Shown here: piece after piece, positions 25,645 to 34,376 of the stretch
Layout: every line of letters starts with the position of its first letter
How positions within the stretch are numbered: the stretch's first letter is position 1
Origin: Hydromicrobium sp964415365
GTDB lineage: Bacteria; Actinomycetota; Humimicrobiia; Humimicrobiales; Humimicrobiaceae
NCBI GenBank assembly: GCA_964415365.1
Contig: CAYPYW010000004.1
Coordinates: 1 to 64,000 of the forward strand
Length of the DNA stretch: 64,000 nt
Direction: 5' to 3'
Program-made: the position numbers and the translations under genes
The notes under the pieces: generated by a model
The model's database searches: none
Seen by the model: only the letters and a program-made list of their open reading frames with translations
Told to the model about the DNA's origin: nothing

Positions 25645-27489
25645 TCAGTCATCAAAAGAGAATTTTTTATCAGTTATGACTTTCAGGCAGGCTTTAGCTA
25701 TTTCAGGATCGTAAAGCTTTCCTTTATTTTTCCGGATTTCATTAGCTGCTGCTTTAATACCGAAAGCAGGTCTGTAGGGCCTATGTGAAGACATTGCTTC
25801 CACCACGTCTGCTACACCAATAATTTTTGATTCGAAAATTATATCTTTGCTTTTAAGGCCGTTAGGATAACCTGAACCATTCTCTCTTTCGTGGTGCTGT
25901 AATATGATTTTGGCTATCGGATAATGGAATTCAATTTTTTTAACAATGTCGAATCCCACCTGTGGGTGAGTTTTTATCATATTGAATTCTATATCAGACA
26001 GTTTTCCTGGTTTTGACAGAATGGAGGCAGGTATATTTATTTTGCCTATATCATGGATTTCTGCTGCAGTTCTTATGAATTCAATTTTTCCATCGCTAAG
26101 GTTTAATTCTTTGGCAATTTTTCCTGATAGCACAGCAACTCTTTTCTGATGTCCGGCTGTGTAAGGATCTCTTGTCTCTACTATCAATGCAAGGGTACTT
26201 ATAGTGTCGTCTAATGTTTTTTTCAGTTCTTCATATGCTTTTTTTCTTTCTGTGATATCTATGAAGTTGATTAATAAATATTTTAGTTTTCCATTGATTC
26301 TTAGTGGTGATGATGTAAGTTCAACCCAAAACCTTTGGCCACTTTTGTTTATAAGCATAAGTTCAGGAATATTCATATCGTTTTTTATGGCATAACTTAA
26401 TTTTTTCATACAGCTATCTATCATTTCTTTAGGCCAGTACGGGTAAGGAGGTTTAAGGCCAATAGTTTCTTTTAAGGAAAAACCGGTAATTTTCTCCAGT
26501 GCTGGGTTGACATACCTGATTGACTTATCCGGGTTTATAACAAGAGTAGGACTTGGAGAATTTTCAAGAATAGTTTTATTAAACTCTTCACTGTCTCTCA
26601 ATTTCTCTTCGATATTTATACGCTCGGTTATGTCTGTTATTATCACCTGAATTCCTGCGATTCTTTTATTTTTTTTAATTACGGAGGTACGAACTTCTCC
26701 AGTAAATAATCTACCATTTTTACGTTTCCAGTTGATGAGCAAAGGCTTTAATTTTTTACCGAGTAAAAGTCTTGTATAGACTTTAATATATTGAGGCATA
26801 TCTTTAATTGAAAGAAATTTCAATTTTGTAAAATGCGTACCCAGAAGTTCCTGTTTTTTAAAACCTGTAAAATCTGTTACTATATCGCTTATATTTGTTA
26901 CAAATCCCTTATTGTTTACGATAACAATTCCGACTGGAGATGTTTCAAAAAGAAATCTATATTTTTTCTCACTTTCTTTTAGGGCTTCTTCTACCTGTTT
27001 TATAGCTGTTGTATCTATTATGAACCCCTCGAGTAGTTGTAAATTATGATTGGGCAGTGGGAGAAATTGTCCGATTTCTGAAACCCATTTTATTTTGTTT
27101 TCTGCAGTAATTATCCGGTATTCAAGATGGAATTGTTTCAGTTTTCTTATTGCTTTTTCTACATTATCTCTCACCATTTTTCTGTCTTCAGGGTGAATAA
27201 TTCTTTCATAAGAGATTTTATTATTTAATATTAAATCTGAAGGTTTATATCCAGTCAGCTGGAAGCATCCTTTACTGACAAATTCCATAGTCCAGTTATT
27301 GTCATTTCTGCAGCAATAAACCAGACCGGGAAGTTCGTTTATCATCGGGGAATAGAAGAGTTCATTTTCTTTTATAATTTTTTTTATATATCTATCTTTA
27401 TCTCTTGTTTTTTCCAGCCTTAAGAGATCTTTGTGCAGTTTCGTACGTAACTTTGCAAATTCATCTAATGATTTTGTTTTTATTGTCAT
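25645..27489 (-). CDS. Triple-PAS HD-GYP phosphodiesterase-type protein
   Basis: The 614-residue soluble protein has three PAS-type sensor regions (about residues 45-170, 178-295 and 300-415) and a C-terminal HD-GYP domain. HDIGKINIP lies near residue 479, followed by HHERENGSGYPNGLK and a DVVEAM segment, so the GYP motif and metal ligands are intact. HD-GYP domains hydrolyse cyclic di-GMP or related dinucleotides. Unlike the protein at 13149 it has no GGDEF domain. The gene points against queA with only six bases between the stops and is the first gene of the accessory block. The signals it senses are unknown. Confidence 0.88.
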   Translation of the reverse strand: MTIKTKSLDEFAKLRTKLHKDLLRLEKTRDKDRYIKKIIKENELFYSPMINELPGLVYCCRNDNNWTMEFVSKGCFQLTGYKPSDLILNNKISYERIIHPEDRKMVRDNVEKAIRKLKQFHLEYRIITAENKIKWVSEIGQFLPLPNHNLQLLEGFIIDTTAIKQVEEALKESEKKYRFLFETSPVGIVIVNNKGFVTNISDIVTDFTGFKKQELLGTHFTKLKFLSIKDMPQYIKVYTRLLLGKKLKPLLINWKRKNGRLFTGEVRTSVIKKNKRIAGIQVIITDITERINIEEKLRDSEEFNKTILENSPSPTLVINPDKSIRYVNPALEKITGFSLKETIGLKPPYPYWPKEMIDSCMKKLSYAIKNDMNIPELMLINKSGQRFWVELTSSPLRINGKLKYLLINFIDITERKKAYEELKKTLDDTISTLALIVETRDPYTAGHQKRVAVLSGKIAKELNLSDGKIEFIRTAAEIHDIGKINIPASILSKPGKLSDIEFNMIKTHPQVGFDIVKKIEFHYPIAKIILQHHERENGSGYPNGLKSKDIIFESKIIGVADVVEAMSSHRPYRPAFGIKAAANEIRKNKGKLYDPEIAKACLKVITDKKFSFDD

Positions 27490-27812
27490 TTTTTATGGAG
27501 ATTTTATTATTTTAAAAAGTTTCATCCTTTTATCTCTGGTTTTAATATCCAAATTGAATATAATTGCATTCTACCATAATTTTAAAAATCATAAAGAATA
27601 CAGAAATTTGGTATACTTTTTATATTTCTTATATTAATTTATAAAACTGACGTGGTATGATATTAAAAAAAGCTTTGAATATACACTTACCGGAATATCT
27701 GTTACTATCAAAAGGAGAAGATATGGAATACTTATTTTTTCTCAAGATACTGATTCTGTGACCAGCGAACATGGAATCGTGGAAGAGATATGAGTTAGCT
27801 TGGAGGTAAAAT
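27490..27812. other. Divergent AT-rich gap with an open frame lacking a start
   Basis: This gap separates the leftward HD-GYP gene from a rightward UPF0316 gene and should hold both promoters; TATACT at 27612 is one weak -10 candidate. One forward frame stays open from a TAA at 27635 to a TGA at 27791-27793. Its 51 codons read like real protein (TGISVTIKRRRYGILIFSQD within it), but it has no ATG, GTG or TTG early in the frame. It may be a gene remnant or chance. A 12-codon ORF from an ATG at 27723 with a good AAAGGAG also lies here and may be a leader peptide. Confidence 0.4.
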
Positions 27813-28337
27813 TTGGTTGATACATTAATATGGTCATTAGTTATCTTTGCTGCCAGGATCGTTGACGTTAGCCTGGGCACCATTAGAGTTAATATGATAG
27901 TAAGAAGGAAGAAAATCGTTGCTGCCCTGATAGGTTTTGTTGAAGTCACTATATTTATATCAATCATAGTCAGGATAATTAAAAATGTTGACAATATTTA
28001 TGGAATACTTGCTTATGGCGCTGGCTTTGCTGTAGGGACGGTCATAGGTATTTTAATATCGGAAAAATTATCCCGTGATCTCGTAAGTACGAATATTATT
28101 TCCAGAGAACATAATGAGGAAATAAAAAAGTTGCTTCTGAAAGAGGATTTCGGTTTCACCTGTTATAAAGGTGCTGGAAGACAGGGCGAAGTAGAAATTA
28201 TTAATGTAGTGTGCAGTCACGTGAGTCTTCCAAGGCTGAATAAATTAATACATGGCCAGGATCCAGGCGCTTTTGTAGTAAGCTATATGCTGGACAAGAT
28301 CAGGGGAGGATTTATCAGAGGATTGAAGAGGAAGTAA
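27813..28337 (+). CDS. UPF0316 (DUF2179-type) membrane protein, copy 1
   Basis: The 174-residue protein has three N-terminal membrane segments (about residues 3-20, 30-52 and 62-85), then a small soluble domain of about 75 residues containing a GFTCYKGAGRQGEVE segment. This is the layout of UPF0316, whose soluble part is a DUF2179 domain as in the YitT family. Function is unknown. The TTG start at 27813 is set by a perfect GGAGG six bases upstream. A second member of the family lies 3.3 kb away on the other strand, and the two bracket a radical SAM gene and a methyltransferase-ligase gene. Confidence 0.85.
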   Translation: MVDTLIWSLVIFAARIVDVSLGTIRVNMIVRRKKIVAALIGFVEVTIFISIIVRIIKNVDNIYGILAYGAGFAVGTVIGILISEKLSRDLVSTNIISREHNEEIKKLLLKEDFGFTCYKGAGRQGEVEIINVVCSHVSLPRLNKLIHGQDPGAFVVSYMLDKIRGGFIRGLKRK

Positions 28338-28451
28338 CCAGATATACAAAGATTTAAGTCCGGATCGGAAAATTTTTGTTTTACTATTCTTTGCAATGAG
28401 AATAAAATATCTTTCGATTTCCAATAATTTATAAGCAAAATAATTGATTAG

Positions 28452-29546
28452 ATGAAAAATATAGATTATATAAATATTATTAATTATTCAATCAGAAATA
28501 ACTATGGCAATATAATAAGAGTTTTTAGGGGAAGGATCTCATTTTCTTACCTGTTTTTCTTTTTAAAAATAATGCTCTACCAGAGGAAGGCCATAAAATT
28601 AAGAGCATACTGGGAAAAGAAAGGAATCCACGTTCCTCCACTTATGATCGCCAGTGTAACTAAGAGATGTAATCTTAAATGTAGAGGATGTTATGTACAG
28701 GTTAATACTTTATTACGTTCCGGTGAAATTAAGGAAGAACGATGGTTAGAGATAATTAAGGAAGCCAGGGATCTCGGCATGTCATTTGTTATACTGGCTG
28801 GCGGTGAGCCTCTGGTAAGGCCGGAATTATTAGATATAACAGAAAAATTCCCGGAGATTGTTTTCCTTTTGTTTACCAATGCCCAGCTAATAAATGAAGA
28901 TATAATAGTTAGTTTTAAAAAACAAAAGAATTTACTGCCTATAATTAGTATAGAGGGTTCCAGAGTAGAAACTAATCGTAGGAGAGGTGAGGGTGTATAT
29001 GAAAAAATTCAGGAGGTAATAACCGCGTTAAATTCAAATGGTATTCCTTTTGGTATTTCTGCCACAGTGACAAATGAGAATTTTGACACCCTGACCGGTG
29101 AGAATTTTATAAGATATTTTATAGATAATAGATGTAATGTCTTTTTCTTTTTAGAATATGTGCCTGTAGAAAAAGGAACCGAATATCTGGTTATTGATAA
29201 TAACAGAAGAAAAGAATTACTAAATTTGATGTCCAAATTTGAATCCAGGTATCCCGGTCTTTTCATTGCATTTCCAGGAAATGAAGAAAAGTTTGGCGGC
29301 TGTCTCTCTGCCGGAAGAGGCTTTGTTCATATCAGCCCCGAGGGGAATCTTGAGCCCTGCCCGGTTGCGCCCTATTCAGATACTAATTTAAATGTTACAT
29401 CCCTGAAGGATGCTTTAAAATCAAACTTACTGAAGCTAATCCGGGAAGATCGCGATAAATTAAGTGAAACCAGCAGTGGATGTGCTCTCTGGAATAACAG
29501 GGATTGGGTTAGATCACTGCTATTATCAAAGATCCCCGAGCCTTAA
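28452..29546 (+). CDS. Radical SAM protein with SPASM/twitch-like C-terminus
   Basis: The 364-residue protein has the radical SAM cluster motif CNLKCRGC (CxxxCxxC) near residues 72-79, a GGEP motif (LAGGEPL) and an IEGS segment in the barrel. The C-terminal part has extra cysteines: GGCLSAGRG, LEPCPVAPYSD and SGCALW. These resemble a twitch/SPASM region that binds an auxiliary [4Fe-4S] cluster. The first 60 residues are hydrophobic and basic and may touch the membrane. Such enzymes often modify peptides or cofactors, but no precursor peptide is seen nearby. It follows the first UPF0316 gene by 114 bases. Substrate is unknown. Confidence 0.85.
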   Translation: MKNIDYINIINYSIRNNYGNIIRVFRGRISFSYLFFFLKIMLYQRKAIKLRAYWEKKGIHVPPLMIASVTKRCNLKCRGCYVQVNTLLRSGEIKEERWLEIIKEARDLGMSFVILAGGEPLVRPELLDITEKFPEIVFLLFTNAQLINEDIIVSFKKQKNLLPIISIEGSRVETNRRRGEGVYEKIQEVITALNSNGIPFGISATVTNENFDTLTGENFIRYFIDNRCNVFFFLEYVPVEKGTEYLVIDNNRRKELLNLMSKFESRYPGLFIAFPGNEEKFGGCLSAGRGFVHISPEGNLEPCPVAPYSDTNLNVTSLKDALKSNLLKLIREDRDKLSETSSGCALWNNRDWVRSLLLSKIPEP

Positions 29547-29629
29547 AAATTTTTATTTACAAATGAAATAAAAGTATTAAGATAAGGAAAAAATTAAATA
29601 AATATTAATCTAAAGAAGGGGTGCAATAA

Positions 29630-31603
29630 ATGAAAGGAGATTCATCAAGTTGCGAACCTCCTCAAAAGGGTATCAATTCAAATTCCTCCTATAAAAAGAC
29701 CATTGGTCCGATATCAAATCTGGAAGAGCATTTAAAGCCTGATTGGTGGAAAAATATTTTCAACTCAAATTATTTAAAAACTGATGGCGATGTTGTAGAT
29801 GACAAACAGATTACCAAAAAAGAAGTAGACTTATTTATAAAGATTTTAAATTTATCCCCGGAAGACAAAATACTTGATTTATGTTGTGGGCAGGGACGAC
29901 ATTGTATTGAACTGGCAAACAGAGGATTCAAGTATGTCGAAGGACTGGATCGATCCCATTACTTGATTCAAAGGGCAAAAAAAGAAAGCTTAATGATTAA
30001 ATTCAGAGAGGGTGACGCAAGAAAGCTGCCTTATTCTCCAGACACATTTGATGTAGTAATGATTCTGGGTAATAGTTTTGGGTATTTTGAGACTTCCAAG
30101 GAAGATATGATGGTACTTAAAGAAGTCTTAAGAGTACTAAAGCCCTGGGGGCGTTTTTTGATTGATTTGTCTGATGGAGAATATTTAAAGGAAAATCTTA
30201 AACCCAGGTCATGGGAGTGGATAGATAAAAAATATTTTGTCTGCCGTGAACGCTCACTGTCTTTTGACAAAACCCGTTTAATTTCAAGGGAGATAATAAG
30301 TGATGTTGATAATGGAGTGGTGGCAGATCAATTTTATGCAGAGAGACTTTATACTCAGGAAGAAATAATCGAATTCTTGAAACAAGCAGGATTCAGTAAT
30401 ATTACTTCAAATGGTACAATAACACCGGATTCAAAAAGAAATCAGGATCTGGGCATGACCGAAAGAAGAATTATCGTTTCTGCTATTGCAAAGAAGGAAT
30501 GGTCGCCTGTAAAAGTAAAAAAACCTCATTTAAAAAATGTTACAGTTCTATTAGGTGATCCCAACAGAATCGATATCCTGAAACCATTCTACATGTTTGA
30601 TGACGATGATCTGTATACTATTGATCAACTAAAGGATTCTTTGAGAGATATCGAAAAAAACTATAATTACAAGTTTTATTATCTTGATAACCATGAGACT
30701 ATGATTAGGGATCTTATTAAAATGCAGGAAAAAGGAAAGATTGATTATGTGCTCAATCTTTGTGATGAGGGATACTTCAATGATGCAAGAAGAGAACTTC
30801 ATGTCCCCGCTTTACTGGAAATCCTGGGGATCTCATATACTGGTTCAGAGCCACAATGTCTTGCTCATTGTTACGATAAATCACTGGTAAGAGGTATTGC
30901 AGAAGAAATGGGAATCCCTACTCCACAGGCTTTTTTTATAAAGTCAGGAGATACCTCATTCGAGGTTCCTTTTGATTTTCCAATGATTATTAAACCGAAT
31001 TTCGGTGATTCAAGTTTTGGCATAACTCAGAGGAACGTGGTTTATAATATTGAGAAAATTTTAAACGTAATTTCAGAGATCAGAGATAAACTTGGATATG
31101 ACAAGCCAATCCTGATTGAAGAATTTCTTTCAGGTAAGGATTTAAGTGTGGGAATAATTGGGAATTTTCCTGACTCCTATACAGTTCTACCAATAATTGA
31201 AGAGGATTACTCAGAGCTGCCACCTGACCTTCCCAGGATTTGTGGTTATGAGGCAAAATGGCTGCAGGATTCACCTTACTGGAAAATTAAATCTATTCCT
31301 GCTGAGTTACCTGTGGAAACAGAACGATTTATTACTGATTGCTCGCTAAAATTATTTGAAAGACTGGGATGCAGAGATTATGCACGCCTGGACTGGAGAT
31401 TAACATCAAAAGGGAAGCCCAAGTTATTAGAAGTTAATCCTAATCCCGGATGGTGCTGGGATGGCCATTTAGCTAAGATGTCTAAAATTAGAGGCATATC
31501 GTATAGTGAAATGCTTCTAATGATTTTGAAAGAGTCCGAGAAAAGGTTCAAATCCTTAGAAAAGATCGATTCACTAAATTCGGTAAAGTCAGTAGTGGAA
31601 TAG
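29630..31603 (+). CDS. Class I methyltransferase fused to a D-Ala-D-Ala ligase-like ATP-grasp enzyme
   Basis: The 657-residue protein joins two enzymes. Residues of about 35-285 form a class I S-adenosylmethionine methyltransferase with motif I LDLCCGQGRH near residue 82 and the later motif VLRVLKPWGRFLIDL. Residues of about 300-640 form an ATP-grasp ligase of the D-alanine--D-alanine ligase type, with FPMIIKPNFGDSSFG, LIEEFLSGKDLSVG and the metal site LLEVNPNPGW near residue 600. ATP-grasp enzymes of this type join an amino acid or similar amine to a carboxyl group. GAAGGGG lies before the ATG. The combination suggests making or modifying a small peptide-like molecule. The substrate is not predictable. 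Confidence 0.86.
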   Translation: MKGDSSSCEPPQKGINSNSSYKKTIGPISNLEEHLKPDWWKNIFNSNYLKTDGDVVDDKQITKKEVDLFIKILNLSPEDKILDLCCGQGRHCIELANRGFKYVEGLDRSHYLIQRAKKESLMIKFREGDARKLPYSPDTFDVVMILGNSFGYFETSKEDMMVLKEVLRVLKPWGRFLIDLSDGEYLKENLKPRSWEWIDKKYFVCRERSLSFDKTRLISREIISDVDNGVVADQFYAERLYTQEEIIEFLKQAGFSNITSNGTITPDSKRNQDLGMTERRIIVSAIAKKEWSPVKVKKPHLKNVTVLLGDPNRIDILKPFYMFDDDDLYTIDQLKDSLRDIEKNYNYKFYYLDNHETMIRDLIKMQEKGKIDYVLNLCDEGYFNDARRELHVPALLEILGISYTGSEPQCLAHCYDKSLVRGIAEEMGIPTPQAFFIKSGDTSFEVPFDFPMIIKPNFGDSSFGITQRNVVYNIEKILNVISEIRDKLGYDKPILIEEFLSGKDLSVGIIGNFPDSYTVLPIIEEDYSELPPDLPRICGYEAKWLQDSPYWKIKSIPAELPVETERFITDCSLKLFERLGCRDYARLDWRLTSKGKPKLLEVNPNPGWCWDGHLAKMSKIRGISYSEMLLMILKESEKRFKSLEKIDSLNSVKSVVE

Positions 31604-31612
31604 ATGTCAGCA

Positions 31613-32149
31613 TCATATTCTGCTCTTAATATCATAAATAAAACCGCCGCTCAATCCTTCAAGAGAATGACTGGTGACTAAAACTTTCGTATCTATTTTT
31701 TTTACGAATGATTTTAATTCATCAAAATTATTTCTTTTGCAAATTATGTTGAGCACCTTTATATTACCGTCTTTTCCACTGCCATAATAGCAGGTTACGC
31801 CAAAACCTTTCTCACGCAGGGAATCTTCGATCTCCTCACTATGGAATCTGGAAAAAATGTTAATACTCAATACATCCTTACTTATTAATTGTGATATATG
31901 CATTCCCACATATAGACCCAGAGCAAACCCGGCAGCATAGGACAAAATTATATAAATATTTATTCCCTCTTTAACGGCATTGGATATAACTAATATAGCA
32001 ATTGTCAGAGCTATTACGGATTCAAAAAAACCTATTGTTATAGTCAATGCTTTTTTATTTTTGACCATTAAGATCAGCCTGACAGTGCCAAAAAGTACCT
32101 GTACAAGAATGGATATAAAAATAACTATAGCCCAGATTAAAACATTCAT
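31613..32149 (-). CDS. UPF0316 (DUF2179-type) membrane protein, copy 2
   Basis: The 178-residue protein has the same layout as the family member at 27813: three membrane segments in the first 90 residues, then a soluble domain with GFGVTCYYGSGKDGNIK at the position of GFTCYKGAGRQGEVE. The two are clear paralogues but far from identical, so the duplication is not recent. It is convergent with the methyltransferase-ligase gene, 9 bases from it. As in the other copy, the end reads GGFI followed by basic residues. Function is unknown. Confidence 0.84.
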   Translation of the reverse strand: MNVLIWAIVIFISILVQVLFGTVRLILMVKNKKALTITIGFFESVIALTIAILVISNAVKEGINIYIILSYAAGFALGLYVGMHISQLISKDVLSINIFSRFHSEEIEDSLREKGFGVTCYYGSGKDGNIKVLNIICKRNNFDELKSFVKKIDTKVLVTSHSLEGLSGGFIYDIKSRI

Positions 32150-32376
32150 TTTTTATGGAATTTCCTTTCGTTAGTATTGTTATCTATAAATTACCAGCAT
32201 TGATATTTTTCTAATTGGCATATGGTACTACTAAATTTTAAGAATACACTATATCATATAATATACTGTAAAAGAAATAATTTTTTGCGCTAATACGATG
32301 TGGAATAAAACCAGAATTATGCTATCTGGATAAGAACACATTGAGAGTGGAAAAATTTATAAAAAGGAGAAATGTG

Positions 32377-33117
32377 ATGGTAAATCAAGAGAAAGTTAAA
32401 ATTTGTCAGTTATGTAAAAAACACAAGAAAAAAAGTGAATTAATTCCTCTGGAATTAGTAGATTCTGCGTTGCTGGAATTTATTAAAGAGAAGTATCCCG
32501 AATGTTCCGACGAAGGGTATATATGCAGAACTGACCTTAATCAAGTAAGGTTAAAATATGTTGAAGAGGTTTTAAGGAAGGAAAAGGGAGAAATTACAGC
32601 ACTTGAAGAAAAAGTATTTGACAGCATAAAGGAACAAGAAACGATTACCAGGAATGTAAATATTGATTTTGAGGAACAATTAACCTTTGGACAGAAACTG
32701 TCAGATAAACTTGCAAATTTTGGTGGTAGCTGGAAATTTATAATGATTTTCTTTGCAATTATCATAATCTGGATGGTTGTGAATTCGGTAAGCCTTATCG
32801 GAAAAAGTTTTGACCCTTATCCTTATATACTTTTAAATTTAATACTTTCCTGCTTGGCTGCGGTGCAAGCGCCAATAATAATGATGAGTCAGAACAGGCA
32901 GGAAGCCAAGGACAGGCTAAGGTCACGGAATGATTATATTGTAAATTTGAAAGCTGAGCTCGAGATAAAAAGCTTAAATGAAAAGATAGAGAATTTACTG
33001 GTATATCAGTGGCAAAGGTTAATGGAAATACAAAAAATACAGACTGATATAATGAATGAATTATCAGAAAAAAACAGCAGAAGAAATCCTCAGGATAGGC
33101 AAGGCAGTAAAAAATAA
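32377..33117 (+). CDS. DUF1003 membrane protein with N-terminal Cys pairs
   Basis: The 246-residue protein is a DUF1003 member. Two membrane helices near the middle (FIMIFFAIIIIWMVV and ILLNLILSCLAAVQAPI) are followed by the family motif MMSQNRQEAKDR and a helical tail. The first 60 residues hold CQLC and two later cysteines, which could bind zinc. The ATG at 32377 is preferred because AAGGAG ends eight bases before it; an in-frame TTG 12 codons earlier has no such site. DUF1003 proteins have no agreed function. It is the last gene of the accessory block before tgt. Confidence 0.83.
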   Translation: MVNQEKVKICQLCKKHKKKSELIPLELVDSALLEFIKEKYPECSDEGYICRTDLNQVRLKYVEEVLRKEKGEITALEEKVFDSIKEQETITRNVNIDFEEQLTFGQKLSDKLANFGGSWKFIMIFFAIIIIWMVVNSVSLIGKSFDPYPYILLNLILSCLAAVQAPIIMMSQNRQEAKDRLRSRNDYIVNLKAELEIKSLNEKIENLLVYQWQRLMEIQKIQTDIMNELSEKNSRRNPQDRQGSKK

Positions 33118-33158
33118 TGTTTTAAATGTTAACATATGAAAATTATATATAAAAGACC

Positions 33159-34289
33159 ATGGCATTTTTTAAAATTTTAGAGAAGGATTCAAAGTCTTCT
33201 GCAAGGGCAGGTTTAATAACTACCAGAAAGGGAGTTGTAAAGACGCCAGTATTTATGCCGGTGGGTACCAAAGCAACGGTTAAAGCAGTTACCAATGAAC
33301 AACTCTATGAAGCGGGATGTGAGATTATACTTGGCAACCTGTACCATCTTTACCTTCAGCCAGGAATTAAGGTTATTGAGAAAGCAGGCGGACTTCATAA
33401 GTTCATGAACTGGGAGAGAAGTATTCTAACTGACAGTGGAGGATTTCAGGTTTTCAGCCTGAGTGAAATAAGAAAAATCAAAGATAATGGGGTGGAATTC
33501 AAGTCAATAATAGATGGGTCGAGTCATTTTTTTACTCCTGAAGATGTAATAAAAATGCAATGTAGGCTCGGATCGGATATCATTATGGTTCTTGATGAGT
33601 GTATACCTTTTAATGAAGATTATAATTATACCCTTGAAGCATCTAAAAGGACTCTGGAGTGGGCAGATATATCATTGAAGGTGAAAAACAAAATGAACTT
33701 TAACGAAGATTCCAGGATATTTGGTATAGTACAGGGAGGATTCATAAGAAACATAAGAAAATTCTGTGCTCAATCAATATCTGAAATGAGCTTTGATGGT
33801 ATAGCGATTGGTGGGCTAAGTGTAGGCGAGACAAGGGATCAAACTGTTGATATGCTAAACTATACGGTTGAATTTCTGGATAATAAAAAACCGCTGTATT
33901 TTATGGGATTGGGAGATCCTATAGGAGTAATGGAAGCTATAAGGAGTGGAGTGGATATGTTTGATTGTGTAATGCCTACAAGGATTTCAAGAAATGGCAG
34001 TGCTTTTACAACCGAAGGTAGGATAAATATAAAAAATAAGAAATATACCTATGATTTCAATCCACTGGATGAAAATTGTAATTGCTACACCTGCAGGAAT
34101 TATAGCAGATCTTATCTGAGGCATTTGTTTAGAAGCAGGGAGATACTTTCAAGTGTGCTTCTTACAATCCATAATCTTCATTTTATTTTTAATTTAGTGA
34201 ATGAGTCAAGAAATGCAATATTGTCAGGAGATTTTGAAAGTTTCAGATTGGATTTTATGAAAGGATATAATAATAAACCTGAAAGATAA
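33159..34289 (+). CDS. tgt: Tgt, tRNA-guanine transglycosylase
   Basis: Tgt exchanges guanine 34 of GUN-anticodon tRNAs for preQ1 in queuosine synthesis. The 376-residue protein has the substrate-pocket motif LTDSGGFQVFSL, the second catalytic region GGLSVGE and the zinc site CNCYTCRNYSRSYLRHL (CxCxxC plus His). It is the partner of queA. No preQ1 riboswitch-like element is seen in the 41-base gap upstream. The usual order queA-tgt-yajC-secDF resumes here after the accessory block. Confidence 0.96.
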   Translation: MAFFKILEKDSKSSARAGLITTRKGVVKTPVFMPVGTKATVKAVTNEQLYEAGCEIILGNLYHLYLQPGIKVIEKAGGLHKFMNWERSILTDSGGFQVFSLSEIRKIKDNGVEFKSIIDGSSHFFTPEDVIKMQCRLGSDIIMVLDECIPFNEDYNYTLEASKRTLEWADISLKVKNKMNFNEDSRIFGIVQGGFIRNIRKFCAQSISEMSFDGIAIGGLSVGETRDQTVDMLNYTVEFLDNKKPLYFMGLGDPIGVMEAIRSGVDMFDCVMPTRISRNGSAFTTEGRINIKNKKYTYDFNPLDENCNCYTCRNYSRSYLRHLFRSREILSSVLLTIHNLHFIFNLVNESRNAILSGDFESFRLDFMKGYNNKPER

Positions 34290-34376
34290 AGATAATTATC
34301 TATTTGCAAAATTTTAAAAAAAGTTAATAATAGTGATATTTGATTTTGAAAAAGACTATTTTTTTAAGGAGTGATT

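Noticed and set aside
27629..27994. 121-codon open frame on the - strand
   Set aside because: Covers the gap and the start of the UPF0316 gene, whose TTG start has a perfect GGAGG and whose protein matches its paralogue. The antisense frame lacks support.
33118..33158. preQ1 riboswitch before tgt
   Set aside because: The gap is only 41 bases and has no preQ1-type hairpin with an A-rich tail.
34290..34301. Perfect 12-base palindrome AGATAATTATCT after tgt
   Set aside because: Short, made almost only of A and T, and without a T run. Such palindromes are expected by chance in this composition.
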